A stretch of 64,000 nucleotides of DNA, taken from NCBI RefSeq assembly GCF_018446385.1, contig NC_055987.1, positions 86,795,418 through 86,859,417 on the forward strand. Direction: 5' to 3'. This document shows positions 45,911-59,569 of this stretch, piece after piece. The DNA comes from Zingiber officinale. Taxonomy: Eukaryota > Streptophyta > Magnoliopsida > Zingiberales > Zingiberaceae. The notes under the pieces were generated by a model. That model made no database searches, was not told where the DNA came from, and saw only the letters and a program-made list of their open reading frames with translations. Numbering within the stretch: the first letter of the stretch is position 1; each line of letters starts with the position of its first letter. Position numbers and translations under genes: made by a program.

Positions 45911-46272
45911 ATGTTGATCAATCAAGAACCGGCGAATAATCCAATCGATCTCTCTCGCTTGGCGTCCCGCTGGCGCTCGAGAGATGAGTGGAGGAAGATG
46001 ATCCAGGAGATGGATTCGGAGCCGATGCCATCGCATTTGAACACCACCAACAGCTCTGGTCTGTTCCATATTGTATCCACCGACAAGATGTCCGTCCATT
46101 ACAACGGGACCCCGCAGCACGGGCATGACGTTGGTGTCGTGCAGGCTGACTGTCCGGCGCCCACCAGGAGGTTGGCTTACTATTTTGAGATGACGGTGAA
46201 GAATGCCGGGCAGAAAGGGCAGGCCGCTATTGGCTTCACGATGCAGCACTTCAAGATGCGCCGACAGCCTGG
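45911..46272 (+). CDS. RANBPM: RanBPM-like exon 1
   Basis: It encodes residues 1-120 plus two bases: a variable start with DLSRLASRWRSRDEWRKM, then the first half of SPRY to MRRQPG. It ends CCTGG before the donor GTACTG. A 205-codon frame on the opposite strand is a shadow. Confidence 0.88.
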
Positions 46273-49200
46273 GTACTGACATTAACTTTATCAAACACTG
46301 TTATTTTGCTTAATTTTACCAATGATAGTTTGTCTTTGACTTTTATATTCCCCAACATATCAAATTTTTTTTTATGTACATGACAAAGCAATTATAGATT
46401 TGAAACATTCTCCAACTTCCTTTTTTCATCTTTTCAAGTCGACTTTATTTATTTCAGCGAAAATTCATTCCGGTAGTGCAACAGGGTCAAAACATCTAGA
46501 GATTCAATGGAAATTTAAGTGGCACTGAAGACTACACTTGTAGGATCTTTTGTAGACATCTAGTCAAGACCTTAAATAAGTCTTCACACATCAGGTGCAT
46601 TCGATGTGCTTGGAAGAAAATTCCAAAAGTCAAAAGGATGCCAGGGTTGTTTCATAAAAGAAAAAGATAAAATGAGTTCATGGCCACATTTTATGTCAAG
46701 TAAATGAACTATAACTTACACCTCTCATTAATTCTATTATGTTATGTTCTCCAAGCACTAAAATTTTATATTGCTAGACACTTGACACATGTCTGGGTGA
46801 AGCAAGATGCTTGATTCTTGAAATTTTCTAAAACATATTTAGGACTAACTATGATTTTTTAAATTACTTTCTTTATGAGTTTCTTGCATCAAACCAATTT
46901 TTTTATTCTCCTTAAAATCTTTCTACTATAGAAGAAAGACGTTAAGCCTAGTAGTATTTAATACTGCCTGGGAAATGGTGGTTAGGAGAAGAGTAAGATA
47001 TAAAACAAAATATTTTGAAAATCAAATTGGTTTCTTACCCAGCTGATATATTACAAATGTTGTCTACTCAATACAACAATTAGTGTGAAAATATAGAGAA
47101 AAAGGATGAGTTATCTATGATTTCTATTGACTTTGTAAAGACTTGATAAAATCCCTTGACTGTGCTAAATTGTACAGAGGAAAAATAATGTAATAATTTT
47201 GTGTATGTGAGAATAGACATGTGAGCTAGATCGTTGCTAGTGTGAGTTACTGAGAGTGTAATGAATGCTTTTAACTTTTAGTTTACACTATGAGTTTGAT
47301 TACTTGTATCAAAAATATGAGGGAGAGGATGGAAAGTGACGAAAAGATGTACATGAATGATGGAACTCCAAATGTAATTTTACGATGCTTTCACTCTTCT
47401 CCCTCATGTCTTCCATCTGAGTAATCAGACCCATGTCTGATTTAAGATTCACTCTTTTTTCTGCGTTACTACTAGTTTAATTCACTCATCATATCCAAGG
47501 TAAATATTTTTGGTGCACATTATTTGTAATGATATAATGCTAATTGATGAGAATGTTAACAGAATAAAGTTGAAACTTTGTGTAGGAGAAAAGCTTGATT
47601 TGGGATGCCATAGTCTTTATTCAATTTTATAAGTTTTAAAGTGAATTGGCTTTAAACAAGCATCTTTGACTTGCAAATTGAAACTTAATAATTTAAAATT
47701 ACTTCTTTCATCTTGAAGTTAGAAATATAGCAGAGTAATGTATGTGGAGCTTTTTAGTAACTTACTAGATAAATATTGCATTCAATTATGGATCAACAAT
47801 GTTTAAGATGCATCTACTTGTTCTCATAGTTGTTGAGTTAGCTTTAGCTATGAAAGATGAAAAAGCATCATCTGGACCAGATACTGAGCCTGACAACTGT
47901 ACAAAAGGCTAAAAAGTTATTGTTATTCCAGCTACATGTTGAACCCTTGGTTCATCTTGGAGTCTAAATGTTTTGGTCATATGCTGTGGCTTGTGGAAAT
48001 CCCATGTATTTATTTAATCAATTCGACTACTCTCCCCTTGTTTTACTGATTTATTCACTAATCTTCTTCTTAGTTACCAGTAAAGGAACCCAATTTGTGA
48101 AACAGTGTGTAAGAGAGAATTCAAAGAAGATAGCTAAAATATTGTTCAAGGTGGCAAATATGAATTGGGGTTGTAACATATAAGTCATAATATTCTTGTA
48201 GTAATCAATCTTGTACAGGTTAAAGTTGCAATCATATTCTTATTGATATTCATCTATGTTTAATATGATCTCCTATTCTTTCTTACTATTCTAGCATTGA
48301 ACTCTTACTTTATCTTTGGGTGGTTTGATTGAAATTCTTGTTTGTTTAATATCGCTGAAACTAAGTTCTTTTGTGATATCCATTGCATATGTTGGATTCT
48401 CATAAACCATTACTTCATTTGCAGCTGGGAAGCCAATAGTTGTGGTTATCATGGCGATGATGGATATCTCTACCGTGGACAGGGAAAAGGGGAGTCCTTT
48501 GGGCCAACATTTACTACAAATGATATTGTTGGTGCTGGCATTAATTATGCAACACAGGAGTTCTTTTTCACGTGAGCCAATGAGTTGTTTAGTGCATGGA
48601 AATTTATTTCCTTATCCAATACAAAGTTTCTGATTTGCAAATTCCTCTTTCAGCTTTTATTTTGTTTATGTTTCCCTGATTTTCATGCATTTATCCAAAT
48701 ACATAGGATCTTTAACAAGTTTTGCAAATAGCTGTAGAGATACTTGACATGCCAGAGTCAATTTCAACTGTGATCCTATAGCACAGTTTGTCCATTTTAG
48801 TTTGTCATCCATTATGCCAGTTTTCCATCTACCTTCTTGGTGATTAGTAGCTTGGTCATGTTTTGTATATGATGATGATGACAACCTTGCTTTTTGTGCA
48901 GGAAGAATGCAAAACTTGTTGGAACTGTTACAAAGGATATAAAAGGACCCCTTTATCCAACAATAGCTGTTCACAGCCAGAATGAAGAGTATGGTGCACT
49001 CTCATTTTATATCATGAATATAGATGTTATTTGTTGCTTCTTTGTTTTCAGTACCATCTAGATCTTCCTAGCTATGTACCTAATCCAATTACATTTGTAT
49101 GAAATCTGCAGACTAATTAATGATTCTATATTTATCGTCATTTGCTTGTAGCATATAGTTCATTCCTGTATTCATTTTTTCCCCGAGGAGTTCTGAATTT

Positions 49201-49309
49201 TTATTATCCTTGAAACATCAGCATCAGTTATCTTTACCAACAAGGCATCCTCAAATTAAAAATGTATGATGTGTAGATTCATAGACAATGACTTCGAGAA
49301 AACATCATG

Positions 49310-49351
<42 letters not shown>

Positions 49352-52300
49352 TTTGATTTCAATTTATTTTACATTTTTTAAGGTAAGTGCATTGAGGCTA
49401 TTACTGTTGAAAATAACAGAGGAAGTTTATTCAAGAGAAAACAAAATGAATTGCATCAATTAAAAGTAAGGAAAATATAAAGATGACAATTCAACCAACT
49501 CTGATGAAATTTGCATCATTCATTCTGCCCGTCCCTTAACATCGATGTTCTCAACTCTCAATGAGATACATAAATGAAACCCACGGGTAGTGAGAGTGGG
49601 ATGAAACAAATTCTTATACCTTAAAATTTATTTTTCCTCACTTGTTCTGCATGAATTCTAATAAAGAATGTTTTTTTTTCTTTTTAATTTTTTTAAAGTT
49701 TTATATTATATTTATTGTTGGTATCCTAACGTGTCTTGAGCATGCTCACACAAGAAGGGACAGCGGAAGGGAATGAGTTAGGCTACCTCATAAGTGACCT
49801 TGTGCCACTTCAATTTTTAGCCTCTTCTTGCTTCAATTTTAGGCGAGGCGAGAATGGGAAGTCAATTCCCTGTTTTCTCCTACTATATTTCCTTCCCTAG
49901 GAAAAAGACTAATTTTCTCAATTGATAGTAGGTGCTATGCTGCACCTTACATAGTCCAATGCAATACATGAAAACAAAACAAAATAAAATAGTTAATGTG
50001 GGACCATTATTATCTTATTAACATCATGAAAGATGGCCATTCCTATTTTGGAAATCCAAATAGAGAAACATCTGAATTGTTATAGTGGAGACTGAAGTTA
50101 CTCTCCAGAACTAGGAGTGGACATCTTAATGATCACAACATCTTCTTTAATGACTACTTGAGTGTGCTTTGTTCACTCATGAAAGAGTGAGTTGTTGGAT
50201 CTGCATTGGTTGAATCAGAGTCCCTCTTAAGAGTGAATGTAACACTTCCATCTCACAAGCTGTTACACACCAAAGGATAGTCTATTTTAGTAATAGTGAG
50301 ATAAGCAAGCAAAACTTTCTAATTACCTTCTAAGTTATGAAAGCATGGTCATCACTATTGGCATCAGTATGGATGTTTCAAAAACATAGGTATTGACTGT
50401 CATCAAATAAATACAACTGAATTAAAAATAAGAAATACAATTCAATACATAATTGGACTGAATATTTAGTTGATAAATTGTACATCACAAATGATATACT
50501 ATATATTTTTAAATTAAGTAAATAATTTAATTATATTTATTCTTATTTTTATTATAATAAATAAAAAATTATAAGATTTTTGTAATATTAATTAACTAAA
50601 CAATTGATCATTAATTATATATTAAATAAAATTTAGTTAATGTCATTATTATTTATAATTATTCTTCATCTATGATTATGTGCATTTAGTTATCATTATT
50701 GTTTATAATTATTTATTGGCAATGATAATATTATTATTTAGAATATTAACAAATACTATTAATTAATTTATTTTTACTGTTACTAATTAAATATTTTAAC
50801 TTTGCTTACGATACTACCACAACAACAACAACAACAACAAAGCCTTTATCCTACTAAGTGTGGTTGTCTATATGGATCCTTCTATGTCATTGGACTTGGT
50901 CACATACTATATCATCATTTATTTTTAAATGAACTTTATCTTGCTTTATTGTTATTAACCAAATTTTCTTTGGTTTCCCTCTTTCAATTAGGTCTTTCTC
51001 TTCCTTGATTAATGTGTATTTGTCACGGTCTCATACTGCCTAATTAAAATATTCATTGGTCATCTAAGTATATATCCATACCATCTTAATTGCGAGGTTT
51101 CCTTCAATTGGCATAATTTTGACTTTTTCTCTAATGCTCTCGTTTCTTATATGTCCATTCTCGTATACCCCATACATCCACCTTAATATCCTCATCACTA
51201 AGACTCTCATCTTCCTCTTGTGTGTTTGATTCATAACTCAATATTTAGCCCCATATAACATAGCACGTCTAGTCGCTATTTTGTAAAACTTCCCTTTAAA
51301 CATTAGAGGTATCTTATGATCATAAAGAACATTTGATGCCCCCTTTATTGTAACCATCTTGCTTGTATCATATGCAAAACATTTCTATCAACTCCATCCT
51401 TTTGTAAAAATGAATTTAGATGCTTCTGTTATTTTAACAATTGCATTGCTACATCTACTATACCAAACTTAAATTTCATATTTTATCTTTACAAAGTCTA
51501 AAATCATTTTTTTTTTGCCAAATTCGTGCTTAGCATTTACTTCTTCATGAGTCTCATCAATCAAAACAATGTTATCTGCAAACATACACCATGGTAATGC
51601 GTTTTAGATGTATTCAGTGAGTTCATTGATGACTAGTGTAAAAAATACAAATTTAGAGTTTTGGTGATGATATCTTATCTTTATAGGAAACACTTTAGTT
51701 AATCCACTTGAGTCTTCACTCTCATTGTTATATCCTTAACTATTTCAACTAACATTACGCTAACACTTTTTTTTTTTTTCTTTCTAGACTTCTCCATAAA
51801 ATTTTCCTCATGACGCTTTCATAAGTTTTTTTGAGGTTGATGATACTACGTATAAGTCTTGCTTCTTTTGTTTCTTTCATGATACTTCTCAATTAGTTGT
51901 TTGAGAAGATGTATAATTTCTATCGTCAACTTTTCAAGCATAAATCCAAACTGATTTTTTGATCACTTTGATCTCCTTTAATTTTTTCCCATCATTTTTT
52001 CTTAAAATTTCTCTCATCAGCTTAATGCCCCTTATACTTTGCACAATTTTATATGTTTTTTTGTCTTTTATACAAGGAGCTAGAGTATTTACCCTACACT
52101 TATCATGCATTTTCTTCATTTCTAATATGAGATCGAATAATACCTTGCTTACCTTTGCACTTCCATACCTCAATTAGAATGTCATCCGATCTAATTGCTT
52201 TTTCATTTTTATATCATTTAATGTCGGTTGTACTTATGAAATTTAAATACTCTGATTAAATTTAAATTTTTATACTCCTAGCTTAAATTTTTTAAGCTAA

Positions 52301-55300
52301 GTTGGTCACCTAAACTTTTATTAAAATGTTGATGTATATATCTCTTTTATTGCTCCTTCATTTCTTCCCTTCATTAATACTCTATCGGATTCATTTTTAA
52401 TACATCTTATTTGGCTAAGACTCTTTGTTTTCCTCATCGCTTTAGCTATTCTATGGATGCCCCTTTCCCTTTTTTTGTATTAAGATATTGATACAAACGT
52501 TCGAATGACTTCACTCACTATTTTCTTGACACTTTCTTAGCTACCACATACTTTTTAAAGTTTTTTTTCATTATTACAAGTGTACAATAACTTATCAGTT
52601 ATTCAATGTTTTGTCACTTTTCCCTGTGCTTCATCATTTCACCACCAAAACTTTTTATTTGGTGGCATTTGTCATATTGACTTTCCGAGAAGGTTTGTAG
52701 CCATTGTTTTCAAATTTTATGTCACTTTATCCCATTTCGTAATGGAGTTGCTATGTATTTCTCCTAATACATGTGCTTCTACCCTCTCCTTAAAGATGCT
52801 TTGCTTTTGTCTTTTAACTTCCACCAATCAATCTTTAGAATCATGTACATTTTTCTTATATTGACACTATGTTTGAGACGTGTATTTAGACCATTAACTT
52901 ATATTGGGTGGTCAAGTTTTCTTCAAGCATGACCTTGTAATTGTTACAATTTTTTCTATCCTCTTCACCATAAGAAACTCAATTTCTTAGTTTTGAACGT
53001 AAATAGTTGTTCTCTTTTCTTAAAAAATGTATTAGTTATTATAAGTTTATATATTATCGCGAAATTCAATATAATTTTTTTCCTTCATTTCTTGTTCCAA
53101 AATCATAGCCCTAATGCACCTTATTATATTCCTCATTTCGTACTCTATACCCATTTAGACCTCCTCCTATTAAAATCATCTCTTTTATCAGAATATTTTT
53201 GACTATCTCATATTGGTCCTCCCAAAACTTATGTTTGATATTTTCATCTAATTCTACTTCAAGTGCATATATACTAATTATATTAATAATTTCTTTTGCT
53301 TCCACTATCTTAAGAACTATAATCCTATATCCTTTCCTAAATACTACTATTTCGCCCCTTAATGAACTATTTATAATAATAAATAGTTTATTTCTTTCTA
53401 TTTCTCCTTTTACTCTTTCCCTATCATAACTTAAAACATGATTTTTTTTTTATAATTCTCCCCTATCCATTTTATCTCTTGTAAACATAAAATATTAATT
53501 CTTCTTTTAATCATTCAATCTACTACCTCCCTTTATCGCTTTGCCCGTGAGTGTATGCTCTAAATCTAAGATAATCAGAATTCCTATATTGTCTATGATT
53601 ATCCAATCTAGAGTGTGAGAATTCTTGTATATTTAATATTACATGCAAGTTCTTACGGAGATATAGTGATCCTTGTCGAAATGTTGCAGTTGGACCTTGA
53701 AACGTATTCTCTTTGTAAAACAACTAAGTATTAACGCAATAGTTTAATGGTTCCATATATAACATTTGCTTATGTTTTACTGACAACCTAACATCACCCT
53801 CTTTTACTCGGGCTTGGGATTGATCATGGCTAAGTTTATTCACCATGGGCAGAGTTAATATTGCCTATTAGATAATAATAATATAATACCATTACTAAGT
53901 ATTACCAATTACGTTAGTGCAACAAGATTATATCTATTACTGGTTTACCAAGTAGCCTTCGTATTTGTTTATGCATCTATTAGTTACCTAATACTTTTTG
54001 TTGATATTAACCATATTTAATATCTTTACCTCACAAATCACACACTTGAAAGCCTTTCTCCACTCTAGACTCCATTTAATGCCTTCCTCCTTGATGAATC
54101 TTCATGTCTCCCTCTTGTCTTGAGGCAATAATGCCAGAGTGATTTCTTCTCTCTCATGCACATGAAGTATTTACTCTCTCTTATTTTTGCTTCACCCAAA
54201 GCCTGTTTCTTCATGCAATCCAATGGTTCCGGCAAGGGGCAATATTTAGAGAAGAGGATCTCCTTGTTTTGGAATTCACCATTGCGATCTATAGCAGAAT
54301 GCCTCCCTCATTTTTCCAAGTTCTTCTCCGTCTCTCCTTGCTCCATAATTGTGATAAATTAGAAATCAGTTGATTTGGAAAATGTTATGAATCTCCCACT
54401 GTTCTCTCTTGATTTGCACAATATTCACTGAGATTTTTTTGACCATTTTCAATTTTATTTTTCAACGCCATCACATGTCTGAGGCATTGGCAAGAATTGG
54501 ATGATCTTGCTGATCCCGATCCAACTCAGTTAATTCATATTGTGATCAGTTTGACCTGGAATAATCCTTGGACTACAGTTAATTGTATCAAAGTCATTAT
54601 CTTTGGACTACAGTTTCCGAACTGGAATAACTTGCATCGCAATAATTTTACAACAAATGCATTTATATTTTCTCTACTAGAGAAGAACCACTCTAATCTC
54701 TTTGAATAAAATTCCCCATTGAGCAACCTTTAAAATGGAAAGGCTAAACTCTCTGAGTAGTAACGAAGTTAAAGAGGAATGAAAGGAATTGCTGTATTAT
54801 GATGAACATGTAGGAGACATGGAATCTCCTTTTCAAATTCTGTTTTAGCTTGAAAACCTTTGTGACTCTAATCTCTTTGAATAAAATTCCCCATTGAGCA
54901 ACCTCTAAAATGGAAAGGCTAAACTCTCTGAGTAGTAACAAAGTTAAAGAGGAATGAAAGGAATTGCTGCATTATGATGAACATGTAGGAGACATGGAAT
55001 CTCCTTTTCAAATTCTGTTTTAGGCTTTTAGCTAGAAAACCTTTGTGATTTCTCTCCATTAGTCTTGCAAGAAAACCAGAGAAGAGATAACATGCTTGAA
55101 TTCATTTAATAAATTGACAAGAAATCATTAGGGTCAATATAGCAAACCATCTCAGGAGATTGTCAAAAGATTTCTCTAAATTATATTTGATCAACCTCTA
55201 TTAATAGAGATTCAGATTTGGAAGATTTCACTATATGGATGATTTCATTTGAGAGTGTTTTCAATACTCTTCAAAAACACAGCTGACGCTAGCAGATTTA

Positions 55301-57143
55301 TAAGTTAGCCAAGATAAGGTCTCAATCTGGATCCATGTACCTTTATGAGATGTTCATAGAGTACAATATATAAGCCAATAGGTGGATTAGAATTCCTTAA
55401 AATTTCAAAGGGTTTAAAAGAGTAGATGCTCAGGTTGTATATGCGCCAACTAACTCTAGTGAATTACTGCATATGCGGGGCATCTACAGTCCATGCTATA
55501 AATGTAAAAGGAAAATCATACTGATAAAATGCTTAGCACATCTCATCACCATCATCAAGCCATATTTATCCCACCAAAAAATGCTTAACATATGTACAAC
55601 AATGTCTTTTTCTCAACCTTTCCAATCCATAAATTTAACATCAAATATGTATAACATAAAATGTAAAATACATAATATCCAACAATTTTATAACAATCTT
55701 TATCAACCAATAACGTAGAGCATATATATAATAGATTTACATATATACAAGTACCACACCAACAATTTAATTTATACAAGTGTTTCACAATTACAATATC
55801 TAATCCTATGATGAGTAAAAGCATCATAGAAGACATTATTTGAAGGGACCAATACCAGTAAGAATTAGACTTTTATTTGATTTGGTTCAATCAAAATTTG
55901 TTTGAATCAATTCCAATTTAAGGTTTTTTGGTATCCCCGTATGTGGCCTTATAGATAACCTGATACCATTGACTAAAGACAGACATATATGTTATATGTG
56001 ATGTAGTTTGCAGTCACATATCCATAGGTGGCTGTATATATTTCTTTTTAGAACATTGAACATATTTGGAGCTTACCTATTCTGGTATTAATAAGAGTCA
56101 GGGAATACTAACATGGTTTATGATCACCTAGACCTCTTTTTTTTTAAAAGGTAGATCTATTGGGGTTGTACTTTTACAAAAGAAGTGTTTATATAACATT
56201 TACAAGTTATCACACCAAAAAGATAGTTTATATGTGATTCATAATCACAAGAACCAATCCTTCTGTGTATAAACATCATAAAAGTTATTGTTTAAGAAGG
56301 TACCAGTGCGAGTTAGACTTTTATTTGATTTAGTTCAATCAAAATTGGTCCAAATCATCTGAATCTTGGTTTATTTGGTGTTAATGTATGGGGCTACATA
56401 GATCGCATGATCAATCTACTAAAGACAACAACATTTCTTATATGGATGTGGTCTCATGCCACAAATTCATAGGTGGCAGCAAACGTGTCTACCATGGCTA
56501 CTTTTTAGAAGATGATTTGGGATTTCTCCTTTTTTTTTTGGTATAAATAAGATTGAGCTAGACCACTTGATAAAAATTGGATGTATATATTGTGTGTACT
56601 GTATGAATTAGATTCAGGAATACGAACAGGAAAAAGGGAATATCTTCTTTCTTTTTTTCAAAAGAATTCTTAATGCTAAGATTTTTGCCACATATTGAAA
56701 AGATTAGCTCAAATTATATTATGACGATCTTTTGGTTCTTGGTTTACAAAAGCTTCTAGTCCCATGAATGAGCTTGTGAAGAGGGCTTACTTGGTTGAAT
56801 TACAATTACAAATCCATAATGAAGGAAAAGGATATGTTATGTACCAAGCAACTTCAAATTATTTGAGTGCTTTACTTTTAAAATGTTTGACTGCTCATAT
56901 GACACTTCTATAACTGATTATTTTGTCTTAGTCCAGAAGAATTAATTGCCGATAACCATAACTTTAGGAAATATTTAGTTTTGATTTTCTTTTATATGAC
57001 TACTTATCATCTTATATCCAGTTCTTTTGTTTAACTTGCTGTGTAATGTATGTCAGTTTCATTTTAATTTTGCTACTATATTACCTTCATGGTGCAGGGT
57101 AACTGTGAACTTGGGGAGGAAACCGTTCTATTTTGACATTGAG
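45911..57143 (+). CDS. RANBPM: RanBPM-like SPRY-domain protein, exons 1-4 (gene continues beyond the window)
   Basis: RanBPM/RanBP9 family proteins are scaffold subunits of the CTLH (GID) ubiquitin ligase complex and bind partners through the SPRY domain. The exons are 45911-46272, 48425-48571, 48902-48988 and 57098-57143. All introns are GT-AG, and the joined length is 642 nt, 214 codons without a stop. The ATG at 45911 is the first in frame; a longer frame to 45827 opens only with GTG. SPRY spans roughly residues 50-212, with HGHDVGVVQA, FEMTVKNAGQKGQAAIGFT, FKMRRQPGWEANSCGYHGDD, FGPTFTTND and PTIAVHSQNEE, all strongly conserved in plant RanBPM. The LisH, CTLH and CRA domains expected at the C-terminus are not in the window. 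The protein part seen looks intact and under constraint. Plants have several close paralogues, so the symbol marks the family. Confidence 0.88.
46273..48424 (+). other. Intron 1 with a LINE reverse transcriptase fragment
   Basis: This is a 2.15-kb AT-rich intron. At about 46925-47180 the + strand reads pieces of an RTE-type LINE RT (NTAWEMVVRRRV, ENQIGFLP, IDFVKT) with stops. The rest holds nothing I recognise. Some short frames (for example 47968-48183) have no similarity. Confidence 0.7.
48425..48571 (+). CDS. RANBPM: RanBPM-like exon 2
   Basis: This 147-nt exon follows TTTGCAG and precedes GTGAGC. It encodes WEANSCGYHGDDGYLYRGQG through YATQEFFF of the SPRY domain. Confidence 0.9.
48902..48988 (+). 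CDS. RANBPM: RanBPM-like exon 3
   Basis: This 87-nt exon follows TGTGCAG and precedes GTATGG. It encodes KNAKLVGTVTKDIKGPLYPT and IAVHSQNE. Intron 2 before it is 330 bp and unremarkable. Confidence 0.9.
50810..53530 (-). mobile_element. RTE-type LINE in reverse orientation within intron 3
   Basis: On the - strand, endonuclease text appears first (53305-53111: INIISIYALEVELDENIKHK, FWEDQYEIV, MILIGGGLNGY) and then RT (52173-51934: TLAPCIKDKKTYKIV, RGIKLM). Further weak RT text leads to the 3' end at 50810, where the - strand closes with the CCACACTTAGTAGGAT-type tail and a TTG repeat typical of plant RTE LINEs. Many stops and frame changes show an old, inactive copy. The + strand ORFs here are shadows. 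Confidence 0.8.
54691..55050. repeat. 175-bp tandem duplication in intron 3
   Basis: The copies at 54691-54865 and 54866-55050 both start CTCTAATCTCTTTGAATAAA and end near AAAACCTTTGTGA. They differ at only a few bases plus a roughly 10-base indel near the end, so the duplication is recent. Confidence 0.9.
55850..56500. repeat. Two diverged direct repeats in intron 3
   Basis: The copies near 55850 and 56290 share TTAGACTTTTATTTGATTT, GTTCAATCAAAATT and CATAGGTGGC. They are clearly diverged and probably belong to a dispersed family I do not recognise. Confidence 0.6.
57098..57143 (+). CDS. RANBPM: RanBPM-like exon 4
   Basis: This 46-nt exon follows GGTGCAG and precedes GTACAAG. It encodes VTVNLGRKPFYFDIE, the last strand of SPRY, and keeps the frame from exon 3. 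Confidence 0.88.
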
Positions 57144-58133
57144 GTACAAGAAAAATATTGCTCTGCAGTTTTTGTCAAATCTAATGCTTAATCATACCAT
57201 TCTTTATTTGAAAACTTGTTGAAGATGATATCTTGTTTCCTTGAACTATCCTGTTAATCTCTTGCTATTAGTGAAATCTGTCTCCTTATTTCTGTTCGCA
57301 TGTTCTTCCCTCGAAGGGAACACATTAAATTTGTACAGGCAGTTAGAAATAAAAGAGGTCTGCTGCAATGACAGAACAGAACACTCACCAGATTGTTAGC
57401 AGGGAAAATATCAAAACAGAACTGAAGTTGCTGAAGGATGCTGGAAGTAAATCTTCTTTACAAATTTAGCCAGGAAGAGCTAGCGAGAAAGTGATTTCAT
57501 GGAGACGAGGATAGGCAAATCTAGCAGATCCAATCTAGGACGATGCGGTAGAGCAGGTAGAGCAAAGATAGATTTGGGAGTAAGTGAAGCTGCACTATTG
57601 ATTGGGCTGATGCTGGGAGAGCATCATGATAATAGATGATGTTCAAGATCTGTGATGAGATCAAAACTCTATTGTGAAGAAGTGCAAGTATCATGCCACA
57701 AAGAGGCAAGTGCTTTGCGGACAAAGATAAAAGCAACAGTGAAGAAGCCCAAGATCATGTTGGTTGGAGAGCCATTGTTTGGAGATGCCAACAATAGGAA
57801 TCACATTACATGGACAACTTATGTAGTGGGCACTACTTGGAAGAGGATCGTGTGACTAGGATTCACCTTCACATGGAGAAGATTTTAGAGACAATCATGG
57901 AGAAGATATAATTAGATGTGCCAACAAGGCCAAGTCAAGTAAGGGGCATGAACCTTATTCCATGCTCATGTTTCTCAGCTAGTAGAATAGGCTTGTCCTG
58001 TAAGAATTTTGGTTGTACTCATTGGTCTGTGAGCTTTTGCCATGATCAACTCTCTTAGGTGGCTAGCCATGGCCAAGTCTTGGGTTGCAAACTATGCTTA
58101 ACCTAGCTTCTTGTTGAGAATGACTTGTGGACC

Positions 58134-58880
58134 GAACACAACAACAACCAATCCTTTATGCTACTAAATGGGTGGGTTATATAAATCCTCCTACGCCATT
58201 AAGCTGGATCCTCTATTGTTTTGTCATTATTAACCAAGTCTTTTTTTTTATTTCCCTCGTCCTCTGTTAATGTGCATATTTATCATAATCTCAACTTTCT
58301 ATCTAATGTTTTCATTTATTATCCTGTCCATCTTTGTTTGTTTGTACATTCATTTTAACATCCACATTTCTACAACTTTTATCTTTTATTGTTCGTTTCA
58401 TAACTCAACATTCAGCTCCATATAACATAGCTAGTTTAACTATTATTTTACAAAATTTTCCTTTCACTTTTAGAGGTACTTTATGATTATAAAGAATACT
58501 TGACACCCTTCTCTACTTTAACCATTATGTTTGTATCGTATGTAAAACATTTATGTCAACCTCTCAATTAAAAAAAAAAAACGATCTTAGATACTTAAAA
58601 CTTTTAGTTATTGGTAACTTGTCATCTCCAAACTTAACAATTGCCTTGTGTCTAGTATTAAATTTAAATTTCATATATTATATCTTTATTTTACTATACC
58701 TAAAACCTTTTAATTCAGTGTTTTCCATAAAGATTCGAGCTTAGTATTTACTTTTTCACACCCAAATAATATTATCTGCACACAACATGTATCATGATAA
58801 TGAATCTTGAATGTGTTCGGTGAGTTCATCAATAAGTAGTGTAAAAAGGTATCGATTTAATTGAGCCTTGATGTAACCTT
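58134..58880 (-). mobile_element. RTE-type LINE 3' fragment in reverse
   Basis: It begins with ACAACAACAACCAATCCTTT on the + strand, the reverse of the LINE 3' tail. It continues with text parallel to 50830-51650, for example the stretches around CATAACTCAACATTCAGC and GGTGAGTTCATCAA. Confidence 0.72.
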
Positions 58881-59569
58881 ATATTTATAGGAAATTTTTA
58901 CGCTGTTGTAATTTAAACATCTAATAAATCGGAATTACATTTTTGTATTACAATGAAGGCTTGAAATTTTTTCCGAGTGGGGTTTTGGTCTAAGTGGAAA
59001 CAAAACTATTTTGGCTCCATCTTGTGCATGCTGATATGTTGTGTCGGTGAATGAAGGAGGAAGAGGAAAGAATGGTAGAAGAAGGTCAACCAACAATAAC
59101 AACAATGAAAGATGAAAGAAGTGCATCATGAGATGGGAGTTTCAAGCCTTATATTCTTATATGTTGATGAGCAGACATGCAAAGGCATAATTTTTGAGCC
59201 CATGTAGTACATAGCATTGAAGGTAGATTAGGAAGTTCTCAAATTGCTTTGGTGAACACTTCATGATGCTCAAAACCCTTGCATGAACATTGTGACACTA
59301 GAACCCTCGCACGTACACTTCATAATGCATGCAACCCTTACATGAACCTTACTAATATCATTAAATGCTCACTCAATCCTTGCTAACTTTGTAGGTGTTG
59401 TCGCACGACCTTCACTCGTCATTATAGTTGTGTCATGGTTTTGAGGTTTGTGTCATGTGCCGCAACAACGAAAAAAGTAGATCTCTACAATGCAAATCAA
59501 CGCAACCATGATTAAACTTTTTTTTTCTTATTTTAAATTTTCTTTTATCATTAAGTTTAGGCCAAACAT

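Larger units (their letters stand above)
48989..57097 (+). other. Intron 3, 8.1 kb, filled with repeats
   Basis: This long intron holds a TA microsatellite (49315-49347), a 2.7-kb LINE in reverse (50810-53530), a 175-bp tandem duplication (54691-55050) and a pair of diverged direct repeats (about 55850-56060 and 56290-56500). Positions 49350-50800 and 53530-54690 are AT-rich without recognised content. Confidence 0.8.

Noticed and set aside
45677..46294. A 205-codon frame on the - strand over RanBPM-like exon 1
   Set aside because: It is antisense to a clearly conserved SPRY exon and has no similarity; a shadow of GC-rich coding sequence.
57521..57855. Short frames in intron 4 that might be the next RanBPM exon
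   Set aside because: No GYEA or LisH-CTLH-like residues, and no matching acceptor phase.
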